A DNA stretch of 64,000 nt from Ardenticatenaceae bacterium (lineage in GTDB: Bacteria > Chloroflexota > Anaerolineae > Promineifilales > Promineifilaceae). Of this stretch, positions 37,976 through 45,456 are shown one piece after another; positions within the stretch are counted from its first letter, which is position 1; each line of letters begins with the position of its first letter. Both the position numbers and the translations under genes were made by a program. Location: NCBI GenBank assembly GCA_020634235.1, contig JACKCB010000005.1, positions 62,001 through 126,000 on the forward strand, given 5' to 3'. The notes beneath the pieces are model-generated. The model was not told where the DNA came from and ran no database searches. It worked only from the letters and a program-made list of their open reading frames with translations.

Positions 37976-40246
37976 TTACGCCGGCCGCCCCACTGGCGCG
38001 GCCAGTTGCGCCTGCACCAGTTTAATCAGGTGCACCGCTTCAAACGGCTTCTGGATAAACATCGCCGGCGAAAGACCGGCGTGCTGCTGCTGCGCCTGCT
38101 GGAAACTGCGGCCAGAAATAATCACCACCGGCAGCGCCGGATATGCCTGCCGAATGCATGACAGCAAGCTGCTGCCATCAGGCATGTGCACCGACATGTC
38201 CAGCAGGACGAGCCGCAACGTCTGGGCACACTTGGCCAACTGTCGCAGTGCAGCCAGGCCATTGTGGGCCACGATAGCCTCAATGTTGGCTATGGACAGA
38301 ATATCCACGATGGCCTCTGAGACAAAAGCGTCGTCATCGATCACCAGAACCGGCACAGGTGGGGATTGGGTCGCGCTGGCCCGCTGGCCAACGCTGCGTG
38401 CCGGTTGTTCGTGGCTAATAGGCAAGGCAACGCGGAATGCCGACCCACCGTTCAGGCAGCTCTCCACCTGAATCCCACCCTGATGCCCGCGTACAATGCC
38501 CAACACCGCCGCCAGCCCCAGCCCCCGGCCGGTGAACTTGGTGGTGTAAAATGGTTCAAAGATTTGGTCCACGGTGGTGGGATCCATGCCGCAGCCGGTA
38601 TCGCGCACCTCTAACAGCACATACTGGCCGGCGGCCAGCGGCTGGCCAGTGTGCCGCCAGAAGCCTTCATCCTTGGCGGTTAGCGTCTGGACAGTCGTCC
38701 GCACGACGACCTCCCCCGGCCGGGATCCCAGCGCTTCCACCGCATTATGCAGCAGACTGCGCAGCAGCTGCGCCAACTGCCCCCCATCCGCCCTCACAAG
38801 CGGCAGTTGCGGGGCCAGGTCCAGCGTCAGCCGCACATGGGGCGCATCTGGCAGCAGCATCTCATACACCTGCTCGGCCAAAAAAGCGCTCAGGTCAATA
38901 GCTTGCAGGCTAAACTGGCCCCGGCCGGAGTAATCCAGCAAATGGCGTGTGAGCACCGCCGCCCGCTCACTGGCGCTGAGCACCTTTTGCAGGTGGCCGG
39001 TGGCGGCGTGCTGCGGCGGCAGCTTGGCCATCGCCAGCGATGCCTGCCCTATCAGCGACACCAGCAAATTGTTAAAATCATGGGCCACCCCACCCGACAA
39101 GACCGCCAGGCTCTCCATCTTCTGCATCTTGTGCAACTGCTCCTGGGCCAGCTTGCGCTCTGTCACGTCCAGGATGGCCGTCAGTACCAGGGGTTCGCGC
39201 CGCCCGACCATGCTAAACGGCAGCTTGTTCACCTGCAAGTAGTGAACCCGGCCGGTGCTGTCCAGGCAGCGCAGCTCAGGGACAAATACCGGCTCGCCCT
39301 CGTCCAGCACCACCCGGTCCAGCTCGCCAAATTCGGCCCACACCTCCAGCGGGCGGCCAAAATCCGCCTCAGATCGGCCCAGCATTTCGTCCACCGTCAG
39401 GTCCAGCGATGCTGCCAGGGCGCGGTTCACCATGAGAAAACGCCCCGCCCGGTCCCGGGCCGAGATGAGATAAGGGATCAGGTCGATAATCTGCCGCAGC
39501 TTGTTTTCGCTCTCCCGCAAATCGACATCGGCCTGCTTGCGCCCAATCGCCGAGGCGATGTGACTGGCAAAATTCTCCACCAACTCCACCTCGTCGGCGG
39601 TGAAGTTGTGGGGCTGGTCGTAATAGGTCATGAACTTACCGCGCAGTTGCGCCCGGTAAACCAGCGGGAAGAAGCCAATGGCCCGGATACCTTCGGCATG
39701 TATCACGTCATACAGCATGCCCAGCGCGGCGGGGTCATCAACAATACTGGGGATGAGCACCGGCCGGGGATCGGGATCATCACTGGCCCAGGGAGAATGG
39801 CCATCAACTGCCTGCCGGTAGCCCTCCGACAGGTTGCGCCAGGCCTGGAAGCGCATGACCCGGTTGGCGTCATTGACCAACACCGCCAGGCGGTCTGCGC
39901 TCAGGATATCGGCCAGGGCTTCCAGGGCAACCTCATAAATCTCGGCCAGGGTCTCGGCCCGGCTGGCCGTGGCCGTCATGCGGTAGACAATCTTGAGCCG
40001 GCGATTCTGCTCCCGCAGCTCCTGTTCCATCTGCGGCAACGTTTGGTACTGGTGGGCCAGGCCCGGCTCCGGGTTTGGGGTGCAAGGGGCTTCCCGGCCG
40101 GGTGAATCAGCTACCGTCTCCAGTGAGGCGGGCGCACATGTTCCCGCCACAGCAGCCGTACTCGGCCACAATCGAGACAACTCAGCAGCCAGTTCACCCT
40201 GGCGCTCATCGCGATGGCCACTCATTTCCGGTTCCTTACCGGTCAT
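37976..40246 (-). CDS. GAF-PAS hybrid histidine kinase with receiver domain
   Basis: Soluble sensor kinase of 756 residues. Disordered N-terminus, coiled coil, GAF domain (about 95-240), PAS (about 250-370, LIPYLISARDRAGRFLMVNR), HisKA with LSGGVAHDFNNLLVSLIGQA, HATPase (HNAVEALG, DTGCGMDP, EPFYTTK, GRGLGLAAVLGIVRGHQGG), and a complete receiver (VLVIDDDAFVSEAI, VLLDMSVHMPDG with the phospho-acceptor Asp, and KPF). It belongs to the 'AHDFNN' class of the 36014 kinase. No separate output regulator is adjacent. AT-rich DNA upstream contains a TATAAT at 40320-40315. Confidence 0.88.
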   Translation of the reverse strand: MTGKEPEMSGHRDERQGELAAELSRLWPSTAAVAGTCAPASLETVADSPGREAPCTPNPEPGLAHQYQTLPQMEQELREQNRRLKIVYRMTATASRAETLAEIYEVALEALADILSADRLAVLVNDANRVMRFQAWRNLSEGYRQAVDGHSPWASDDPDPRPVLIPSIVDDPAALGMLYDVIHAEGIRAIGFFPLVYRAQLRGKFMTYYDQPHNFTADEVELVENFASHIASAIGRKQADVDLRESENKLRQIIDLIPYLISARDRAGRFLMVNRALAASLDLTVDEMLGRSEADFGRPLEVWAEFGELDRVVLDEGEPVFVPELRCLDSTGRVHYLQVNKLPFSMVGRREPLVLTAILDVTERKLAQEQLHKMQKMESLAVLSGGVAHDFNNLLVSLIGQASLAMAKLPPQHAATGHLQKVLSASERAAVLTRHLLDYSGRGQFSLQAIDLSAFLAEQVYEMLLPDAPHVRLTLDLAPQLPLVRADGGQLAQLLRSLLHNAVEALGSRPGEVVVRTTVQTLTAKDEGFWRHTGQPLAAGQYVLLEVRDTGCGMDPTTVDQIFEPFYTTKFTGRGLGLAAVLGIVRGHQGGIQVESCLNGGSAFRVALPISHEQPARSVGQRASATQSPPVPVLVIDDDAFVSEAIVDILSIANIEAIVAHNGLAALRQLAKCAQTLRLVLLDMSVHMPDGSSLLSCIRQAYPALPVVIISGRSFQQAQQQHAGLSPAMFIQKPFEAVHLIKLVQAQLAAPVGRPA

Positions 40247-40390
40247 CCAGCTCCTCCAGCCTGGTACAATGCTACATAGGAACTATCAATAGTACTTTCT
40301 CTTCAAGTAACATGATTATACGCTTACCACCCATTAAATTGCACGCAATTCAGGCGGTTTTTCCGAAATTGGCTGCCGCAAACGCACAAG

Positions 40391-40870
40391 CTACAGCGCC
40401 TTAAACTGCTCAAAAGGCTGCTGGCAGTCATTGCAGTAGTAGATGGCGCGGCAGAGCGTAGAGCCAAAGGTGTTCTTGACCGACGTGTTGTTGGAATCAC
40501 AGTAAGGGCAGGCCACGACCTCGAAAAAAGTGACCGCCAGGTTGCCGCCATGGCGGGGCGGTGGTGCCAGGCCAAAAGCGCGCAGCTTCTGCCGCGCTTC
40601 CTCAGTAATCCAGTCGGTGCTCCAGGGCGGGGACAGGATCGTCTCCACCGTGACCTCGGCCGCGCCCACGCGCCGGACCTCCGCCTCTATCTCGTCGCGC
40701 ATCACTTGCAGCGCCGGGCAGCCGGAGAACGTGGGCGTCATCTGCACCCGCACATGGTCGTGGTCCACGTTCACCTGCCGCACAATGCCCATCTCCACCA
40801 CCGACACCACCGGGATTTCCGGGTCTTTCACCGCTTCCAACGCCTGCCATACCTGCTCTGTCGTAATCAT
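40391..40870 (-). CDS. paaD: Phenylacetyl-CoA epoxidase maturation factor PaaD
   Basis: 159 residues. The N-terminal DUF59/MIP18 domain (VKDPEIPVVSVVEMGIVR, then PTFSGCPALQVM) is followed by a C-terminal Cys-rich domain (CPYCDSNNTSVKNTFGSTLC ... CNDC) characteristic of PaaD, which is thought to mature the iron centre of the PaaABCE monooxygenase. It is the last gene of a minus-strand paaA-B-C-D unit, 81 bases after paaC. Confidence 0.92.
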   Translation of the reverse strand: MITTEQVWQALEAVKDPEIPVVSVVEMGIVRQVNVDHDHVRVQMTPTFSGCPALQVMRDEIEAEVRRVGAAEVTVETILSPPWSTDWITEEARQKLRAFGLAPPPRHGGNLAVTFFEVVACPYCDSNNTSVKNTFGSTLCRAIYYCNDCQQPFEQFKAL

Positions 40871-40951
40871 CGTTCTCTCCTAAACGAGCCAGCATGTCAG
40901 CAGGGCGCTCATCGCCCCTCAGCTGCGATGCTGACCAGCTAAAAGGCCAGA

Positions 40952-41707
40952 TCACCAGATGGCGGACGGATCGAGGCGGGCGACTTGCTGCATCTCGGCG
41001 AGCAGTTCGGTCAGGTGGGGGGTGTGGGCGGTACGCGACCCGGCCGGGGGCGTCACCACCGTTGGCAGTTGCAAACCAGCATACTGCAAGAAAGGGACCA
41101 CCAGTTCCAGCCAGGCTATCTTGAGCCCGGCCGGGGACGGGCCAAACCGGGCCGCCACCAGCAGCGCCTCATCCGGCAGCGGCTCAAACAGTTGCAGCGC
41201 ATAGGGCCACAGCGTCGTTAATGCCGCCTGCATCCGCCCCAGGCTCTCCACCGTGCCCAGCCCCAACCGCTTCACCCAGGAGCTGCTGTGCCGGTAATGG
41301 TACAGCTCTTCCGGGCGCAGCTTTTGCGCCACCTCGGCCACCGGCCGGTACTCACTGTTCACCAGCTCCGCCAGGCTAACCAGCTCATAGCTGTCGAAAA
41401 GATATTGGCGCAGCATACTAAAGGCCCAATCGCCACGCGGCAGGGCCACCAGCGGCACATTGCGGAAATCGTCCGCCTCGCGAAAAAAGGCCAGTTCGTC
41501 CGGCGTTTCGCCGGTTAGGGCCTGCCGCACCTCCAGCCAGCTCCGCGCATGCCCCATCTCATCCTGGGCAATATTGGCAAAGGCAATATCCTCTTCCAAA
41601 ATCGGCGCGTGGCCAGTCCATTCCGAATCGCGATGAGCCAGAATTAGTTCGTCGTCGGCCAGGGCCAGCAGTTTGTTTTCCAGGGCAGTTCTTAGTTGAA
41701 GGTCCAT
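40952..41707 (-). CDS. paaC: Phenylacetyl-CoA epoxidase subunit PaaC
   Basis: 251-residue structural ferritin-like subunit of the ring 1,2-epoxidase. Motifs include LADDELILAHRDSEWTGHAP, EEDIAFANIAQDEMGHA and EELYHYRHSSSWVKRLG. It follows paaB by eight bases and precedes paaD. The length is the family norm. Confidence 0.93.
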   Translation of the reverse strand: MDLQLRTALENKLLALADDELILAHRDSEWTGHAPILEEDIAFANIAQDEMGHARSWLEVRQALTGETPDELAFFREADDFRNVPLVALPRGDWAFSMLRQYLFDSYELVSLAELVNSEYRPVAEVAQKLRPEELYHYRHSSSWVKRLGLGTVESLGRMQAALTTLWPYALQLFEPLPDEALLVAARFGPSPAGLKIAWLELVVPFLQYAGLQLPTVVTPPAGSRTAHTPHLTELLAEMQQVARLDPSAIW

Positions 41708-41715
41708 ATTTCCGG

Positions 41716-42321
41716 TTAGCCTGTCTCGGCGGCCGCGTCCCCGGCCGGGGCATCGCCCGCACCATCATCATTAGAACGGGCATGCCTAATCTCGTGCATC
41801 TGGGTCACGGTGCGATACTCCTGCGGGCGGCGGTAGGTCTTCACCACCGCCGGCTCAAACAGGCTGGGGATTTCCTCTTCCTGGCTGCGGACAATGGCCC
41901 CGGCCGGGCAGACCCACCAAACGTAAGTATCGGGCGTGTCATACTGGGCCACGGCGCGCTGCAGCGCCTGGGCAGCGCTGGCCGCCTGCACCTCCCCGGT
42001 GTGGGTCACATAAACCATGCTCTGGCGCTGCCCCAGCTTCTGGAAGACGTAGTAGCAGCTTTCCTCAGCCCCGGCCGGGGTATCCCCCACCACTTCCGCC
42101 AGCGCCAACTCCTCTCGCGTGCGGGCCAGAATCGCCCCGGCCGGGGCCACCCACAGGCTCACACACGCCGGCCGGCGCACAAACACATCCCGCGCATTTT
42201 GCAGCGCCATCTCCACATCCGGCGCATGCACCGACCCCACATTCTTGTGCGGCTGGTCCACCCGCGCCTGCAAAAACACCTCAAAACGCGGCCACTGCGT
42301 ATCCCGCTTGGCGCTGCCCAT
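41716..42321 (-). CDS. paaB: Tandem-domain PaaB (two fused phenylacetyl-CoA epoxidase B domains)
   Basis: 201 residues, about twice the usual 90-100 of PaaB. Residues 9-75 are a canonical PaaB (WPRFEVFLQARVDQPHKNVG ... VSLWVAPAGAILAR). Residues 88-170 repeat the fold (CYYVFQKLGQRQSMVYVTHT ... VWWVCPAGAIVRS) and end with an added segment TYRRPQEYRTVTQMHEIR. The frame extends to 42381, but the ATG at 42321 overlaps the paaA stop by one base and starts the family sequence. PaaB bridges AC heterodimers; a covalent dimer might fix stoichiometry. Confidence 0.88.
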   Translation of the reverse strand: MGSAKRDTQWPRFEVFLQARVDQPHKNVGSVHAPDVEMALQNARDVFVRRPACVSLWVAPAGAILARTREELALAEVVGDTPAGAEESCYYVFQKLGQRQSMVYVTHTGEVQAASAAQALQRAVAQYDTPDTYVWWVCPAGAIVRSQEEEIPSLFEPAVVKTYRRPQEYRTVTQMHEIRHARSNDDGAGDAPAGDAAAETG

Positions 42322-43274
42322 CAGACCACCAACCCCGCGGCCCTCTTGTCGGCATAGGCCGCCACCGCCTCGCGCACCCACGCCCCATCCTCATGCGCCT
42401 GGCGACGGGCCGCCAGCCGCTCCGCGTTGCACGGTCCATTGCCCCGCACCACTTGCCAGAACTCATCCCAATCTATCGCGCCATACCGCCAATTGCCACT
42501 TGCCTCGTCATAGCGCAAGTCAGGGTCCGGCACCGTCAGCCCCAGGGCATGAATCTCCGGCACCATCTCATTCACAAACTCCTGGCGCAGCGTATCGTTC
42601 GACTTCGTCTTGATCCCCCAGCGCATCAAAACCTCGCTGTTAGGCGACGTATCATCCGGCAAACCAAACATCATTAGCGCCGGCCACCACCAACGGTTGA
42701 TGGCATCCTGCACCATCGCCTGCTGTCCGGGCGTGCCCTGGGCATACATGATAACCATCTCTTTGCCCTGCTTCATGTGGAAGCCCTCTTCGGCGCAGAT
42801 GCGCACCATCGCCCGCGAATAGGGGCCGTAAGAAGCGTGGGCCAGCATCGTCTGGTTCTTGATGGCCGCCCCATCCACCAGCCAACCAATCACCCCATTA
42901 TCGGCCCAGGTCAGCGTGGGATAGTTAAACACGCTGGCATACTTGGCCTTGCCGCTCAGCAGCAGCGCCAGCATCTCCTCGCGGCTAATGCCCAGCGTCT
43001 CCGCGGCATGGTAGAGATATTGGCCGTGGCCTGCCTCATCCTGCACCTTGGCCAGCAGCACCAGCTTGCGCCGCAAATTGGGAGCGCGGGTAATCCACGC
43101 CCCTTCGGGCAGCATGCCCACCACTTCGCTGTGCGCGTGCTGCGAAATCATGCGGATGAGCTGGCGGCGGTACTCGTCAGGCATCCAATCCCCTGGCTCT
43201 ATCTTCTCGCCGCGCGCAATGCGTGCCTCAAATTCCTGTAGTTGGGTCGCGTCAGTGGGATTACGTGATTCCAT
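42321..43274 (-). CDS. paaA: Phenylacetyl-CoA epoxidase catalytic subunit PaaA
   Basis: 317-residue diiron subunit that epoxidises phenylacetyl-CoA. Carboxylate/His ligands lie in VQDEAGHGQYLYHAAE and RICAEEGFHMKQG; NRWWWPALMMFG and PDPDLRYDEASGNWRYG are strongly conserved PaaA stretches. CGGAGG precedes the ATG. It is the first gene of paaABCD. No paaE reductase, paaG/Z or paaK is present in the window, although a 3-oxoadipyl-CoA thiolase is at 5.6 kb. Confidence 0.95.
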   Translation of the reverse strand: MESRNPTDATQLQEFEARIARGEKIEPGDWMPDEYRRQLIRMISQHAHSEVVGMLPEGAWITRAPNLRRKLVLLAKVQDEAGHGQYLYHAAETLGISREEMLALLLSGKAKYASVFNYPTLTWADNGVIGWLVDGAAIKNQTMLAHASYGPYSRAMVRICAEEGFHMKQGKEMVIMYAQGTPGQQAMVQDAINRWWWPALMMFGLPDDTSPNSEVLMRWGIKTKSNDTLRQEFVNEMVPEIHALGLTVPDPDLRYDEASGNWRYGAIDWDEFWQVVRGNGPCNAERLAARRQAHEDGAWVREAVAAYADKRAAGLVV

Positions 43275-43399
43275 ACAGTTGCCTCCGGTCGTCGCTCTTT
43301 GTGGGATACTTTTCAGTTGTCTGGCCGGCGGTGCGGCGGCCAGAATGGGGCCAATGATACCAGGAAACAGTTAGAATGGGATGAGTGTCGGCCGGATTG

Positions 43400-44311
43400 C
43401 TAGCCTAGCAGTGCCCCAAAGAGCGTGTACAGGGTGAAGAGGCCGGTTGTGAACAACCAGCCCAACCCCACCATCACCAATTGGGTCAGCAGTGAGGCGA
43501 CCACCGTGCGCAGGGCGGTCAGGTCTTCAAAGAGGCGCGGCAAGATGAGGGCTGGGAAAAGGTAGAACCAAAGAATGCGGAAGCCAGAGTCACCCAGCCA
43601 GAGCAACCCGGCCGGGACCACTTCCGGCAATCCGATGAACCCCATCCCCAAGATGCGGCTCAGCACACTAACAATGCCCGTGGAAAAAAACTGCAAGCCG
43701 GTCACAAACAGCCAAAAAGTATACAAATACTTCGGCGAAACCTTGCGCCGGATGAGCAGGAAAAACAGGTAGGCAAAAACAAGCGTGGCCAGCAGCGTCA
43801 GCAGCAGTTCCGTCAGCGCCTGCACCAACTGCTGATCCAGGAACGCCTGCACCGCCACCACCAGCGGATTCGCCCGGAAATTGGCCACCGCCGCCAGCAC
43901 AGCGGCCACGGTAGCGCTCTGCGCCGTCAGCCGTTCCAGCAAGTCCGCCGTAACCCCCTGCTGCCCCAGGAAACCAACGAAGCGGTTGCTGCTATCAAAC
44001 TGGTAACCCGCCATCGCCGCCGTCAAAATGCCAAATAGCAAAAACTGCGCCGCCTTCAACGGCTCCTGCGGCTCCTTAGTCAGCGTCCGCCACAGCGGGC
44101 CAAGCGGGCTGTGCAGCTTTTCCAGCGGCCGTTCGTGGAAAAAGGTAGCACGGAAAAAGACGCGCGGCGCAGCCACCAGCAGCCACAACGTCTTCAGCCC
44201 CGCTAGCAAGGGGATGATCAACTCGGCAACGGCTTCCCGGGTCTGGTACCAGATGGCCACCAGCGGCGTATGGTCATCGGGGCCTGGCTCATAGCGGTGA
44301 CGTTTGAACAT
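43400..44311 (-). CDS. Polytopic membrane protein (Yip1-like)
   Basis: 303 residues from the ATG at 44311 (MFKRHRYEPGPDD). A soluble N-terminus is followed by LWLLVAAPRVFFRATFFHER, then five to six hydrophobic segments, with a late PRLFEDLTALRTVVASLLTQ. The organisation resembles Yip1/DUF-type bacterial membrane proteins, but no catalytic motif is visible. It is divergent from the gene at 44461, sharing a 149-base intergenic region. Confidence 0.6.
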   Translation of the reverse strand: MFKRHRYEPGPDDHTPLVAIWYQTREAVAELIIPLLAGLKTLWLLVAAPRVFFRATFFHERPLEKLHSPLGPLWRTLTKEPQEPLKAAQFLLFGILTAAMAGYQFDSSNRFVGFLGQQGVTADLLERLTAQSATVAAVLAAVANFRANPLVVAVQAFLDQQLVQALTELLLTLLATLVFAYLFFLLIRRKVSPKYLYTFWLFVTGLQFFSTGIVSVLSRILGMGFIGLPEVVPAGLLWLGDSGFRILWFYLFPALILPRLFEDLTALRTVVASLLTQLVMVGLGWLFTTGLFTLYTLFGALLG

Positions 44312-44403
44312 AGGGCACTCTCGCAGGATGATTTGCCGGATTATACCTGGGTTGGCACAGGCAGCGAAAATGCACATTCCGGCCGCCGCCGGTACATAGT
44401 GGG

Positions 44404-44432
44404 TTGATTTTGCCCCGGCCGGGGCGTATACT
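44404..44432 (+). promoter_or_regulatory. Predicted promoter with CCCCGGCCGGGG spacer
   Basis: TTGATT (44404-44409) and TATACT (44427-44432) are exactly 17 bases apart. The 12-base palindrome CCCCGGCCGGGG (44413-44424) fills most of the spacer. It lies just upstream of the AGGAGG and ATG of the gene at 44461. Confidence 0.65.
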
Positions 44433-44460
44433 GCTGGCGTAGGTATTCAGGAGGTTAAAC

Positions 44461-45456
44461 ATGAACTTCTGGCGCGAACCAGACTTTGGCTGGCGACTGC
44501 TCTGTTTTCTGGCCTGCATCCCCTCCGGCGGGGCCTTGCTGGCCAAGGTTTTTGGCATTGCCCCCCTGCAAGCCGTAACCCTCTATCTCTTCCTGCCCTG
44601 TGCGCTCTTTCTGGTGGGCATGTGGTGGTGGGCCAGCCGCACCGGCCGGGACTACCTGGCTGGCGCGTTAACCATCGGCTTCTGGGGCGGGCTGCTGGGT
44701 ACCGTTGCCTACGACCTGGCGCGCATCCCCTTCCTGCTAGCGGGACAACGCGTTTTTGCCCCCATCAACGTCTACGGCGTCTGGCTGGCCGAAGCGGCCA
44801 TCTCCAGCCAGTGGACCCACGCCCTGGGCTGGGCCTACCATTTCAGCAACGGCATCACCTTTGGCATCATGTACGCCCTGTTCATGCGCCGCCGCCACTG
44901 GCTGTGGGCCATCCCCTGGGCCTTGCTGCTGGAGACCATCGCCGTCCTCTCCCCCTTTGCCGTTATCTTCAACCTGGTGGGCAACTACAACGCCCTGGCC
45001 ATCGCCTATCTGGGGCACGTCGCCTACGCCCTGCCCCTGGGCTGGCTGGTCTACCGCTGGGACGACACCCTGGCCTGGCTGGCCGCCCGGCCGGGTTGGC
45101 TGCGACGCGGTTGGCCGGTGGTCGGGCTGCTGCTCTTTCTGCTGGTAGCCCTGTGGCCCCCCGGCACAGCCTTCGACAGCCGCGCCCAGCCCGGCAGCCT
45201 GCGCGTAGAAGACAATCGCCTCAACCCCGGCTGGGTACGCATCAACGTCAACGACAACATCACCTTCACCAACCCGGCCGGGACCCCCGCCACCATCATC
45301 GACCGCACCCGCGACTACAGCCTGCCCCTGGCCGCCGGCCAGCAGGAGAGCAGCCAATACACCCGGCCGGGCATCTACCAGGTCTACGTACAGACCACGG
45401 GCCAGACCCGCAGCAGCTTTGTCATAGTGGAGCCAGTGGAGAAAATTGCCCGATGA
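44461..45456 (+). CDS. Membrane protein with C-terminal cupredoxin-like domain
   Basis: 331 residues; AGGAGG precedes the ATG. Six to seven membrane helices occupy residues 10-240. The last 85 residues are extracytoplasmic and beta-rich (GWVRINVNDNITFTNPAGTP, then YTRPGIYQVYVQTTG), the layout of a cupredoxin/plastocyanin-like fold. The expected Cys/Met copper ligands are not visible, so it may be a binding or structural domain. It is translationally coupled to the FHA gene (ATGA overlap). Confidence 0.6.
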   Translation: MNFWREPDFGWRLLCFLACIPSGGALLAKVFGIAPLQAVTLYLFLPCALFLVGMWWWASRTGRDYLAGALTIGFWGGLLGTVAYDLARIPFLLAGQRVFAPINVYGVWLAEAAISSQWTHALGWAYHFSNGITFGIMYALFMRRRHWLWAIPWALLLETIAVLSPFAVIFNLVGNYNALAIAYLGHVAYALPLGWLVYRWDDTLAWLAARPGWLRRGWPVVGLLLFLLVALWPPGTAFDSRAQPGSLRVEDNRLNPGWVRINVNDNITFTNPAGTPATIIDRTRDYSLPLAAGQQESSQYTRPGIYQVYVQTTGQTRSSFVIVEPVEKIAR

